In this document: in pieces, positions 1-7,801 of the stretch | Layout: every line of letters begins with the position of its first letter | Numbering within the stretch: position 1 is the first letter of the stretch | Source: UBA3792 sp045576895 | GTDB lineage: Bacteria; Bacillota; Clostridia; Christensenellales; CAG-138 | Direction of reading: 5' to 3' | DNA length: 21,947 nucleotides | Assembly: GCA_045576895.1 (NCBI GenBank) | Contig: JAZNHI010000215.1 | Span: 1-21,947 of the forward strand | Notes under the pieces: model-generated | Seen by the model: only the letters and a program-made list of their open reading frames with translations | Told to the model about the DNA's origin: nothing | Databases searched by the model: none | Translations under genes and position numbers: made by a program

Positions 1-10
1 AGGAGGAGCT

Positions 11-1228
11 ATGAGCAACGTCAAAAAGTATACCGATAAGCTGAACGAGCTGAAGTTCGACAACATGTACAACGGCGACTTTTTCCTGACCTGGGAAAAG
101 ACCGACGACGAGATCGCGGCGGTGTTCACCGTGGCGGACGCACTGCGGCATCTGCGTGAAAACAACATCTCCTGCAAGATCTTCGACTCCGGACTCGGTA
201 TCTCGCTGTTCCGCGACAACTCGACGCGCACGCGTTTCAGCTTTGCGTCGGCGTGCAACCTTCTGGGGCTTGAAGTGCAGGATCTCGACGAGGGCAAGAG
301 CCAGATCGCGCACGGCGAAACGGTGCGCGAGACCGCAAACATGATCTCGTTCATGGCGGACGTCATCGGCATCCGCGACGACATGTACATCGGCAAGGGC
401 AATACCTACATGCACAACGTCGTCAACGCCGTCACCGAGGGCAACAAGGCTGGCGTGCTCGAACAGAAGCCGACGCTCGTGAACCTCCAGTGCGACATCG
501 ACCACCCGACGCAGTGCATGGCGGACATGCTGCACTGCATCCATACGCTCGGCGGGAGCGACGATCTCGACAAGGCGATCAAAAACCTCAGGGGCAAGAA
601 GGTCGCGATGACCTGGGCGTACAGCCCGTCGTACGGAAAGCCTCTCTCCGTGCCGCAGGGCGTTGCAGGGCTGTTTACCCGGTTCGGCATGGACGTCACG
701 CTCGCGTATCCCGAGGGCTACGAGATCATGGACGACGTCGTGAAGGTCGCGGAGGAGAACTGCAAAAAGTCCGGCGCTTCTTTTAAGATCACGCATGACA
801 TGAAGGAAGCGTTTAAGGACGCCGACATCGTCTATCCGAAATCCTGGGCGCCGTTCAAGGCGATGGAGGAGCGCACGGAGCTGTACGGCAACGGCGATCT
901 CGAGGGCATTAAGGCGCTCGAAAAGCGTCTGCTCGCGCAGAACGCGGAGCACAAGGACTGGGAGTGCACCGAGGAGATGATGAGCCTCACCAAGGACGGC
1001 AAAGCGCTGTATCTCCACTGTCTGCCCGCGGACATCACGGATGTAAGCTGCGAAGCGGGCGAGGTTGCGGCAAGCGTGTTCGACCGCTATCGCGATCCTT
1101 TGTATAAGCAGGCGTCGTTCAAGCCGTACATCATCGCGGCGATGATCTTCCTTGCGAAGGTCAAGGACCCGCAGGCGACGCTTCTGAAGCTCGAAGCCGA
1201 CGCCAAAAAGCGCTGGGAGGGCTGCTGA
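11..1228 (+). CDS. ygeW: YgeW-type knotted carbamoyltransferase
   Basis: A 405-aa protein of the aspartate/ornithine carbamoyltransferase fold and the YgeW branch. This branch sits in clostridial and enterobacterial purine/allantoin-related catabolic clusters and its exact substrate is not settled. Carbamoyl-phosphate-binding motifs are visible: STRTR at residues 71-75, HPTQ at 165-168 and HCLP at 336-339. The two-domain length is a little longer than an ordinary OTCase, which fits the YgeW family. The start is fixed by AGGAGG at bases 1-6, four bases before ATG. Upstream genes lie outside the window, so its operon cannot be judged. A terminator follows 25 bp after the stop, so it ends its transcription unit. 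Family assignment is confident; the physiological reaction is inference. Confidence 0.93.
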   Translation: MSNVKKYTDKLNELKFDNMYNGDFFLTWEKTDDEIAAVFTVADALRHLRENNISCKIFDSGLGISLFRDNSTRTRFSFASACNLLGLEVQDLDEGKSQIAHGETVRETANMISFMADVIGIRDDMYIGKGNTYMHNVVNAVTEGNKAGVLEQKPTLVNLQCDIDHPTQCMADMLHCIHTLGGSDDLDKAIKNLRGKKVAMTWAYSPSYGKPLSVPQGVAGLFTRFGMDVTLAYPEGYEIMDDVVKVAEENCKKSGASFKITHDMKEAFKDADIVYPKSWAPFKAMEERTELYGNGDLEGIKALEKRLLAQNAEHKDWECTEEMMSLTKDGKALYLHCLPADITDVSCEAGEVAASVFDRYRDPLYKQASFKPYIIAAMIFLAKVKDPQATLLKLEADAKKRWEGC

Positions 1229-1252
1229 TCACGGCGTAAAATCATGTATCGA

Positions 1253-1286
1253 CGGGACTTTCCGCAATCGGGAGGGCCCGTTTTTT
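1253..1286 (+). terminator. Rho-independent terminator after ygeW
   Basis: A 12-bp imperfect stem (arms 1253-1264 and 1269-1280, loop CAAT, one mismatch and two G-T pairs) is followed at once by six T. It separates ygeW from the tldD promoter. Confidence 0.85.
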
Positions 1287-1306
1287 CGGATTTGTGCGGA
1301 AGAGGA

Positions 1307-1335
1307 TTGGCAACGGCGCCGTCCCGTGGTATAAT
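1307..1335 (+). promoter_or_regulatory. Sigma-A promoter of tldD-tldE
   Basis: TTGGCA at 1307-1312 and TATAAT at 1330-1335 with a 17-bp spacer. It lies inside a possible upstream extension of the tldD reading frame, so the extended start at 1294 cannot be real for this transcript. Confidence 0.85.
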
Positions 1336-1365
1336 AAATCAAATACGATATCGGAGGTGCGTCAC

Positions 1366-2757
1366 TTGATCAAAGACAGTATTGTGAACGCCGTTCTGGA
1401 CGAAGCGCTCAGAACCGGCGGCGACTTTTCGGAGCTGTACCTGATGGATACCGAAACGAACACCATGACCATGATCGACAGCAAGGTCGAAAATGCGAAC
1501 TACCAGCGCAAGGTCGGCGCGGGCGTCCGCGTGCTGAAGGGCACGCGCAGCGCGTACGCGTATTCCGCCGACACGAGCGAAGCAGCGCTGATCGCCTGCG
1601 CAAAGGCGGCGGCTTCCGCGCTGAAGGGCACGAAGGAATTCGAGGCAAAGAAGATCTGCGTCGACCGCGTCGGAACCTCGTGGGCGAAGGTCCCGTTCTC
1701 GGAGATCGACAACGCAAAGCGCATCGCGCTGCTGCGAGAAGGCACGAACGCGGCGAAGGCGCACTCGGACGAGATCACGCAGGTCGTCGCGAACTACATG
1801 GACTGCGACCACCGCACCTGGGTCTATAACAGCGAGGGCGTGCATGCCGAGGACCGGCGTCCGCGCATCCGCACGGCGATCCAGGCGGTCGCGATGGCGA
1901 ACGGCGAAGCGCAGACCGGCACGTGCTCGCCCGGCTACGGCATGGGCTTTGAGATGTACGGTGAAAAGGTCAACATCGAGGACGTCGGCAGGGAGGCGGC
2001 AAAGACCGCCGTCACCATGCTGCACGCGCCGGAATGCCCCGCGGGCAAGGTCCCGGTCGTGATCGACGGCGGCTTCGGCGGCGTCATCCTGCACGAAGCG
2101 TGCGTACACGGGCTGGAAGCGACGAGCGTCGGACGCGGCAATTCCGTGTTCTGCAATAAGCTCGGTCAGCAGATCGCAAGCCCGATCGTGAACGCGGTCG
2201 ACGACGGCACGCTGCCCGGCGAATGGGGCTCAATGCACTTCGACGACGAAGGCAACCCCGCGCAGTGCAACCGCCTGATTGAAAACGGCATTCTGAAAAC
2301 GTACCTCGTCGATATTCTCGGCTCGCGGCTGATGAACCATCCGGTCACCGGCAGCGGCAGACGGCAGGATTACACGTATGCGCCGACGTCCCGCATGACG
2401 AACACGTTCTTCGCGCCGGGCAAGGACGACGAGGAGGAGATGCTCCGCACGATGGGCGACGGACTGTTCGCCGCAAAAATGGGCGGCGGCTCCGTGAATC
2501 CGCTGACCGGCGAATTCAACTTCGCCGTCAGCGAAGGCTACTGGGTCAAGGACGGCAAGATCCTGTGTCCGGTCCGCGGCGCGACGCTGATCGGCAAGGG
2601 CGCCGAGGTTCTGATGAAGATCGACCGCATCGGCAAGAACATGTGGATGGCGCCGGGCATGTGCGGTTCGCTTTCCGGCAGTATTCCCACGAACGTCGGT
2701 CAGCCGCGCATCCGCGTGAGCGAGATCGTCGTCGGCGGCAAAGGAGGTGCATTATGA
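1366..2757 (+). CDS. tldD: TldD metalloprotease subunit
   Basis: This is the catalytic half of the TldD/TldE (PmbA) metalloprotease. In other bacteria the pair degrades unfolded peptides and matures peptide natural products such as microcins. From the TTG start it is 464 aa. The zinc motif HEACVH (H243, E244, H248) is intact, and the conserved Cys in GMCGS is at about residue 433, as in family members. The TTG start is chosen because GGAGGTG at 1353-1359 lies six bases before it and the promoter -10 lies just upstream; the in-frame start at 1294 would place the promoter inside the gene. It is coupled to tldE by an ATGA overlap. The substrate is unknown, and no modified-peptide precursor was recognised nearby. 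Confidence 0.94.
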   Translation: MIKDSIVNAVLDEALRTGGDFSELYLMDTETNTMTMIDSKVENANYQRKVGAGVRVLKGTRSAYAYSADTSEAALIACAKAAASALKGTKEFEAKKICVDRVGTSWAKVPFSEIDNAKRIALLREGTNAAKAHSDEITQVVANYMDCDHRTWVYNSEGVHAEDRRPRIRTAIQAVAMANGEAQTGTCSPGYGMGFEMYGEKVNIEDVGREAAKTAVTMLHAPECPAGKVPVVIDGGFGGVILHEACVHGLEATSVGRGNSVFCNKLGQQIASPIVNAVDDGTLPGEWGSMHFDDEGNPAQCNRLIENGILKTYLVDILGSRLMNHPVTGSGRRQDYTYAPTSRMTNTFFAPGKDDEEEMLRTMGDGLFAAKMGGGSVNPLTGEFNFAVSEGYWVKDGKILCPVRGATLIGKGAEVLMKIDRIGKNMWMAPGMCGSLSGSIPTNVGQPRIRVSEIVVGGKGGAL

Positions 2758-4088
2758 TGACATTCGAACAGTTCAAGGACGCGTGCTTCAGGCTTGCGCT
2801 CGAAAAAGGCTGCGAAAACGCAGAGGTCTATGCCACCTCGTCCGACGGTTTCTCCGTCAACGTGCTGAACACGGAGATCATCAAGTATGCGGTCGAACGC
2901 AATAAGGGACTCAACCTGCGCGTGCTCTATGCGGGCAAGACCGGTTACGCCTATACCGAGGTTTTCGAGGACCCGGAGACCCTTGTCACGCATGCGATCG
3001 ACAACGCAAAGGCGATCGAGAACACAGACGAAAATCCGATGCAGGGCGCGTGCGAATATCCGGAGATCACGGTAAAGCCGAACCCCGCCGTGGATCTTTC
3101 CGAGGAGGAAAAGATCGACCTCGCGCTTGCGATGGAACGCGACACGCTTGCGTATGACGCGCGCGTCAACCGTATGGGCTACTGCTCGGTCGACACCGGC
3201 GTTGCCGAAACGCACATCAGCAACACGCTCGGACTCAACGCAAACAGCACGGAACGGTATTCCTACGTCGTACTCGCTCCCATTATGAGGGACGGCGAGG
3301 AGGAGCATGAAAGCTATTCGTTCAAGTTCGGACCGGAGATGAAGGATTACGGTTCCGTCATCAGGGAAAGCGTCGAAAACGCGCTGATGCAGTTTTGCGC
3401 ATCCGCCGTCGATTCCGGCGAATACCGGATCCTGCTCAGAAACGACGCCGCGGGCGATCTGCTTTCCGCATTCTCGTCCATGTTCTTTGCGGAGCGCGTG
3501 CAGAAGGGGCTTTCGCTTCTCCAGGGCAAGCTCGGCGAACGGATCGCTTCTCCGGCGATCACGATCCTCGACGATCCGTTCGAGGAGGACAATCCGCGCG
3601 CATTCGACGCGGAAGGCGTGCCGTCGGTTCTGACGACCGTTGTGGAAAACGGCGTTCTGAAGAGCTATCTCTATAACCTGAAATCCGCATTGAAGGACGG
3701 CGTCGCATCCACCTCCAACGCGGGACGCATGGGCGCTGCGGGCGCAGTCACCACCGCGCCGAGCAACTTCTATATCGCGAAGGGCGAAAAGAGCTTCGAC
3801 GAGCTCAAGGCGGCGCTCGGGAACGGTCTCATCATCACCGAGCTCGCGGGCCTGCATGCCGGGCTCAACCCGATCAGCGGCGACTTCTCGCTGATCGCAA
3901 AGGGACAGCTCGTCGAAAACGGCGAGATCGTCCGCTCGGTCGATCAGATCACGGTCGCGGGCAACTACCTTGCGATGATGCAGAGCATCGAAGCGACGGG
4001 CGCCGATCTGCGGTTCGGACCGCCGATGGGCGGAAGGATCGGCTCTCCGAGTCTTCTGATCGGCAAGCTGGTCGTCTCCGGCAAATAA
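2754..4088 (+). CDS. tldE: TldE/PmbA metalloprotease partner subunit
   Basis: A 444-aa protein homologous to TldD that lacks the HExxxH metal site, as expected for the TldE/PmbA partner. In known complexes it forms the heterodimer needed for peptide access to the TldD active site. Conserved C-terminal features are visible, including NPISGDFSL and the final GRIGSPSLLIGKL segment. The start is ATG at 2754, whose ATGA overlaps the tldD stop; AGGAGG at 2742-2747 serves it. A longer frame open from 2565 only overlaps tldD. A perfect terminator hairpin starts 12 bp after the stop, so tldD-tldE is a two-gene operon. Confidence 0.93.
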   Translation: MMTFEQFKDACFRLALEKGCENAEVYATSSDGFSVNVLNTEIIKYAVERNKGLNLRVLYAGKTGYAYTEVFEDPETLVTHAIDNAKAIENTDENPMQGACEYPEITVKPNPAVDLSEEEKIDLALAMERDTLAYDARVNRMGYCSVDTGVAETHISNTLGLNANSTERYSYVVLAPIMRDGEEEHESYSFKFGPEMKDYGSVIRESVENALMQFCASAVDSGEYRILLRNDAAGDLLSAFSSMFFAERVQKGLSLLQGKLGERIASPAITILDDPFEEDNPRAFDAEGVPSVLTTVVENGVLKSYLYNLKSALKDGVASTSNAGRMGAAGAVTTAPSNFYIAKGEKSFDELKAALGNGLIITELAGLHAGLNPISGDFSLIAKGQLVENGEIVRSVDQITVAGNYLAMMQSIEATGADLRFGPPMGGRIGSPSLLIGKLVVSGK

Positions 4089-4100
4089 CCGAATATGCTG

Positions 4101-4135
4101 AAGGATCCTGCCCGTTCCGGGGCAGGATCCTTTTT
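4101..4135 (+). terminator. Terminator of tldD-tldE, possibly shared
   Basis: Perfect inverted repeat AAGGATCCTGCCC / GGGCAGGATCCTT with a short loop and five T. The convergent surface-protein gene ends ten bases further right and may use the same hairpin, though the T run on that strand is weak. Confidence 0.93.
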
Positions 4136-4144
4136 ACATGACAT

Positions 4145-5596
4145 TTATCGATGCTGTTTCTGCTTTTTGCTCTTTGTGAGGACGATCACGAACGAGCCGA
4201 TGCAGCCGAGGAAGGCAAGTCCGCCGAGCACAAGACCGGCGATCAGCATCCACGACGTGGGATCCTTTTCGGCGCCGGGATCCTGACCTTCCACGTACGG
4301 GATGCTGTCCAGCACCTCCGCGCCGCAGACCGCGCAGTACCCTTTGCGAACGCCCACGACGGTCTTTGTCGGCGCGCTCACCGTCTTCCATTCGGTCACG
4401 ACATGGCTCGCCGTTCCGGAACGTGCGCCGCAGGAGCATTCCAGCCAGTGCTCGATGCTGTTGTGGCGATAGACGCCGTCAAACGAATGCGTATGTCCGG
4501 AGCCGGACGGGGCGGGAGTCGCTTCCGCGGACGCGGGCAGCGACGGGGCGGTTGTTGCTTCCCCCTGCTTCGGTTCGGGATCGGACGTCGGCTCCTCCGA
4601 CGGTTCGGGCGTCGTATGCGCCGTCGGCGCGGGCTCGTCCTTTTCGTAGACGGTGATCGGGGCGGCGTCCGACCGCACGGTCTGCGCCTTGTTGGAGAAC
4701 TCGCACAGCACGCCCCAGCCGTCCAGCTCGATCGGAATGTTGGACAGCTTCAGCTTCTTTTCGGTCCCGCCCGAAATCTTCAGACCGGGGAAGAAGGAGC
4801 TTGCGTCCTTGGCGGAAACGGAGGTTTTTCCCTTGATGAAATACCACGCGTATTTGTCCGCGTGTTTCGCCTTGACCGTGAAGTTGCACGCGCCGCCTTC
4901 CTCCACGATCTCGCCGCCCGGATGCTTGGTGATCTCGATCTTGCCGTAGACTTTGACCTTGATTTTCGCCGTAAAATCCATGGTATAGTGCGGACCGGTG
5001 AGCGGCGCGGTGACGGTGACGTACTGCTCGCCCGCTTTTGTGAACTTGGTCGGAGAAACGCTCTTCACGTATTTCGTGCAGTTCCACTTCGCGTCCTCCG
5101 GCGGGTAGTCGCCTTCGCTGTACGCCCACACCGTCATGCTGCTCTGATCGAACGAATCGCCGACGAGATAAACGGTCTTCGTCGCTTCCGCGGTGATCTT
5201 CTTGGTCCAGTAGAGCGGCGGATCGCCGTCGTACACGGTGACGTACAGATAGGTCGTGAACGGCTCCTTATTGCCGCTCGCCGCCATACAATTCAGCGTC
5301 AGCGTCACTTTGATCGTTCCCGCCTTCGTGAACTTGGACGGGGAGAACTTGAGATCGTCGATCCCCAGCTCGCACGTATCCGTCTTTCCGTCCGCCCGCA
5401 CCCGGTTTCCGTAGATCTGCATGCCGGTCTTGTCGAAGCTTTCGTCCAGGTTGTATTCCATCTTTTTCGGATTCTTTTTCACAAAGATGGACGTGTAATA
5501 ATTGAAGCCTGCGGCGTTTGCGGCGCGCAGCGGCGGAAGGATCATGATCGCGATCAGGATCAGGATCCACACTGTTTTCCGGATTCTCCGTTTCAT
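4145..5596 (-). CDS. Membrane-anchored Ig-like surface protein
   Basis: A 483-aa secreted protein anchored at the C terminus. Residues 1-28 form a signal peptide with a basic start, a hydrophobic core and an A-N-A-A cleavage region. Two similar beta-rich repeats follow (about 30-122 and 128-217), each with an SPxKFTKAG turn, resembling bacterial Ig-like group 3 domains. An Ig-like segment (220-317), a Pro/Thr/Glu linker (318-367) and a Cys/His module (368-437, HWLECSCG and GYCAVCG) come next. A membrane helix (449-473) and a KSKKQKQ tail close it. The Cys pairs look metal- or disulfide-capable. The start is chosen from GGGAGGAG five bases upstream. It has its own promoter. Binding partner is unknown; adhesion or wall interaction is only inference. 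Confidence 0.85.
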   Translation of the reverse strand: MKRRIRKTVWILILIAIMILPPLRAANAAGFNYYTSIFVKKNPKKMEYNLDESFDKTGMQIYGNRVRADGKTDTCELGIDDLKFSPSKFTKAGTIKVTLTLNCMAASGNKEPFTTYLYVTVYDGDPPLYWTKKITAEATKTVYLVGDSFDQSSMTVWAYSEGDYPPEDAKWNCTKYVKSVSPTKFTKAGEQYVTVTAPLTGPHYTMDFTAKIKVKVYGKIEITKHPGGEIVEEGGACNFTVKAKHADKYAWYFIKGKTSVSAKDASSFFPGLKISGGTEKKLKLSNIPIELDGWGVLCEFSNKAQTVRSDAAPITVYEKDEPAPTAHTTPEPSEEPTSDPEPKQGEATTAPSLPASAEATPAPSGSGHTHSFDGVYRHNSIEHWLECSCGARSGTASHVVTEWKTVSAPTKTVVGVRKGYCAVCGAEVLDSIPYVEGQDPGAEKDPTSWMLIAGLVLGGLAFLGCIGSFVIVLTKSKKQKQHR

Positions 5597-5644
5597 AACT
5601 GCTCCTCCCTGCCACGGTGACATAATATATCATCTCCCATCTTC

Positions 5645-5673
5645 ATTATAACCGATATGCGCCGCCGATTCAA
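5645..5673 (-). promoter_or_regulatory. Promoter of the surface-protein gene
   Basis: On the minus strand TTGAAT (5668-5673) and TATAAT (5645-5650) are separated by 17 bp, giving a leader of about 40 nt before the start at 5596. Confidence 0.85.
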
Positions 5674-5806
5674 CCGCTTTTTGAAAGAAAAAAACGAACG
5701 GAGCATTTATATGTCGGATCCCGCGGCATGTTCGGACGGTCCCCGGATGCGGCCCGCTTTCGCCTGCGGCGTTTGCGAAGGGAGCGCAGGCAAGCGGATT
5801 CCGATC

Positions 5807-5835
5807 AAAAAAAGAGCCCGCATTTCTGCGAGCTC
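5807..5835 (-). terminator. Terminator of the lipoprotein gene
   Basis: Reading minus, GAGCTCGCA / TGCGGGCTC with a GAAA loop (5814-5835) runs into seven T (5813-5807). It lies about 40 bp beyond the lipoprotein stop. The stretch 5674-5806, between this hairpin and the next promoter, shows no gene. Confidence 0.9.
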
Positions 5836-5877
5836 GGAGTTCGTTTTGCGCGATGCTTGCGGGTCACATGCGGCGCG

Positions 5878-6921
5878 TCAGATGCACGGGACGGCAACCG
5901 CCCACACGTTCTTCCAATATCCCCGCGGCGCGTTGACCTTCGTCGGGGCGTTTCCGGGCGCGGATGCGTCCGGCCGCCGGGACGGATTGATCGTTATCAT
6001 CGGCGTGTTCATCGGCGTGGTTGCAGGCGTATCCGCAGGCGTCGGCACTTCCGTCGGCTCCCGTACGTCCGTCGGTGCCGGTTCATCCGTCGGCGTCGGC
6101 GTGGCAGAGGACGTTGCCGTGGGCTGCGGAGATCTGGATGGTCTCGGCGTTCTTCTCGGCGTCGGCGTCGGCGTGGCGCTCGGCGTTGCGGACGGCGTAG
6201 ACTTCGGCGTTGCGGACGACGTAGGCTTCGGAGACGCGGTCGATTCGGATTCTTCCTCAGGGTCCTCTGTCGGTTCTGCCGAAAGGCTTTCCGATCTTGT
6301 GATCACCATGTATGCGTTTTCCGTTACCGATACCGTCACCGCAACCGTATCGCCGTTTGTGCGGATCTCGACCGGCACAACGCCGATCTGATCGCCGTTC
6401 GAATTGCGGATGATATAATACGTGCGCGGGGTTTCGTCGATGCCGTCGATCGCCGCGGATACGACGTCCGCATATTCCGTCGGCTCATAGGAATCGACGT
6501 ACGCAAAGTCCGGATGCTTCTGATAGCCGCCGTCCCGATCCACAACGACGATCGGATTCGGCGTCGAGTCCTCAAAGAAAACCGAAAGCATTCCGTACTT
6601 GCCGCTGCGTTCTTCGTATGCGCAGGTATAAAACCGTATGGTGCCATCCTTCGCCGTGGAGGCGTATACCGGAATATCCGTCCAGTCCGCATGCAGCGAA
6701 ACGAGCGGAACGTCCGTAAGATCGTCCAACGGTTCGATGTGGTAGATCGGATCGGGAGAAGCGGTGCGTGTGATCGGCGTCGGCACACTGTAATTGCTGT
6801 AATCCGGTTCGGGATCCTCAAACTTCGCCAAAAGATCGGAAAGAGGATCGCTGCTGATGCACGCCGCCAGACAGAGGCAGGCAAGCGCCGCCGCCAGGAT
6901 TTTAATCGACTTTCTTTTCAT
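5878..6921 (-). CDS. PT-rich surface lipoprotein
   Basis: A 347-aa predicted lipoprotein. It starts with basic MKRKS, has a hydrophobic stretch and a lipobox LAAC with the lipidated Cys at residue 21, so the mature protein should be anchored in the outer leaflet of the cell membrane. Residues about 40-210 form the only region likely to fold; no known domain was recognised. Residues about 215-325 are a low-complexity Ser/Pro/Thr repeat that probably spans the wall. The C terminus, RGYWKNVWAVAVPCI, is aromatic and ends in Cys-Ile. The plus-strand frames over this gene are products of the repetitive region. No strong ribosome binding site is seen close to ATG 6921; AAAGG lies rather far upstream. 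Function unknown. Confidence 0.85.
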   Translation of the reverse strand: MKRKSIKILAAALACLCLAACISSDPLSDLLAKFEDPEPDYSNYSVPTPITRTASPDPIYHIEPLDDLTDVPLVSLHADWTDIPVYASTAKDGTIRFYTCAYEERSGKYGMLSVFFEDSTPNPIVVVDRDGGYQKHPDFAYVDSYEPTEYADVVSAAIDGIDETPRTYYIIRNSNGDQIGVVPVEIRTNGDTVAVTVSVTENAYMVITRSESLSAEPTEDPEEESESTASPKPTSSATPKSTPSATPSATPTPTPRRTPRPSRSPQPTATSSATPTPTDEPAPTDVREPTEVPTPADTPATTPMNTPMITINPSRRPDASAPGNAPTKVNAPRGYWKNVWAVAVPCI

Positions 6922-7072
6922 GAATCGATTCCGGGAGTCGCCTTTCTTTCAGTTTCATTCGCAATGAAGCTGCGTTCCCAAAAACGCGCGCTTCGTTCAC
7001 TGCTGCAATGATCCGCAGCAAAGCATGTACCAAACAGGATGCTCGGGAGCAATCGGTTTGTGACATATCATC

Positions 7073-7101
7073 AGTATAACATAACGGCAAAGCGTTTTCA
7101 A
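7073..7101 (-). promoter_or_regulatory. Promoter of the lipoprotein gene
   Basis: TTGAAA (7096-7101) and TATACT (7073-7078) on the minus strand with a 17-bp spacer. The implied leader is about 145 nt, long for this window. It contains a CTGC/GCAG hairpin and one copy of the motif found at the transposon end (6975-6989). Confidence 0.8.
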
Positions 7102-7123
7102 TATCATTCCCGAGATTCATCCG

Positions 7124-7153
7124 AAAATCAAAACCGCCCCGGGGTGAGGGCGG
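7124..7153 (-). terminator. Minus-strand terminator
   Basis: Reading minus, CCGCCC / GGGCGG with an eight-base loop, then TTTTGATTTTC. It stands directly upstream of the lipoprotein promoter, so something on the minus strand to its right is terminated here; no protein gene is seen, only the small-RNA candidate. Confidence 0.7.
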
Positions 7154-7242
7154 CTTTGACAAGGATAGAGGGGGGTAATGATAAGGAGGAGTCCTTATTG
7201 ATCAATCGGTCGGCGGGAGGGGTAACCCGCTTTCCTTTTGAT
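7130..7242 (-). ncRNA. Possible small regulatory RNA
   Basis: No convincing reading frame explains the minus-strand terminator at 7124-7153. A TATACT box lies at 7249-7254 (minus), though without a good -35. The transcript would be about 110 nt and carry a GCGGG/CCCGC hairpin (arms 7213-7217 and 7226-7230), a perfect ATAAGGA/TCCTTAT hairpin (7181-7198) whose loop area exposes CUCC, and C-rich unpaired runs (complement of 7170-7176). C-rich loops are common in Gram-positive antisense RNAs that bind ribosome binding sites. This is inference from structure only. Confidence 0.25.
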
Positions 7243-7283
7243 GGCTTTAGTATAAACCGCAAATGCGTCAAAAATGCGTTATC

Positions 7284-7305
7284 CTTGTGAAAGAAGCGTC
7301 ACAAG
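7284..7305. repeat. Perfect 7-bp inverted repeat, operator-like
   Basis: CTTGTGA and TCACAAG separated by eight bases. A direct repeat of AAATGCGT (7261-7268 and 7272-7279) lies just upstream. No adjacent gene clearly uses it. Confidence 0.45.
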
Positions 7306-7780
7306 AATGTGAAGAAAATGCAAACTGACGTTATTTTTCCCCAAAACCGGCATTTGCTATCCTCGTCCACGCCTGATCATCTCGCATTGTCCACGGAAGA
7401 TGATCGTGGAAAAGAGAAAAGAAAACTGCTTTGATGCGGTGAAAAACAGCGACGCAAAACAGCGGTACGAGACGTCAAGCTTCAAGACGTCAGCCAAGGG
7501 AATGAAGACACATCTATCTTCCATCACCATCTCTGATCCCTTCCCAAATGATATGGCAAAAAGTCCGGTAACTTCGGGCTTTTTTGTGTTTTTGGAGATC
7601 AGAAAAGAGGATGGATCTCCATGCGAAAAAAGCTGAATGAAACAGGAAGAGAACACGGAAAAGAGATCGGAAAACACAAACCGATCGGTACCGCAGCAGG
7701 GCGACGCAGGACGGGGTGTGACGCCGAAAAAGCGATCAAAAATCACGATCAAGAAAATTGGACAAAACAGGATCATTGAC
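7306..7780. other. Gene-free stretch before the transposon end
   Basis: No reading frame here has a ribosome binding site or family resemblance. It holds two competing hairpins (GATCATCT/AGATGATC at 7375-7405 and TCCACG/CGTGGA at 7390-7410), a GACGTC-loop-GACGTC hairpin (7471-7491), a terminator (7558-7585) and one motif similar to the TnsB-site consensus in inverted orientation (7335-7347). Bases 7586-7780 are A-rich with nothing recognised. Confidence 0.5.
7558..7585. terminator. Bidirectional terminator-like hairpin
   Basis: AAGTCCG / CGGGCTT stem with a GTAACTT loop, flanked by AAA on the left and TTTTT on the right, so it could stop transcription in both directions. No protein gene ends here on either strand. 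Confidence 0.6.
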
Positions 7781-7794
7781 TGTGGACTTCGACA
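7781..7794 (+). mobile_element. Candidate end of the Tn7-like transposon
   Basis: TGTGGACTTCGACA starts with the TGT expected at Tn7-type termini and is followed within 10 bp by the first TnsB-like motif. In Tn7 the end next to tnsA likewise begins TGTGGG. The exact boundary is inference, since the opposite end was not found and the flanking TTGAC cannot be tested as a target duplication. Confidence 0.35.
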
Positions 7795-7801
7795 TGGTGC
7801 T

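Noticed and set aside
4151..5620. Long plus-strand frame over the surface-protein gene
   Set aside because: No ribosome binding site or family; the minus strand has a signal peptide, Ig-like repeats, membrane anchor and promoter.
5657..7011. Two overlapping plus-strand frames rich in Gly/Val or Arg
   Set aside because: Low-complexity mirror of the Pro/Ser/Thr repeat in the lipoprotein gene on the other strand.
7198..7290. 31-codon frame from TTG behind AAGGAGG
   Set aside because: The AAGGAGG is part of a palindrome and the peptide shows no recognisable character; a structured RNA on the other strand explains the region as well.
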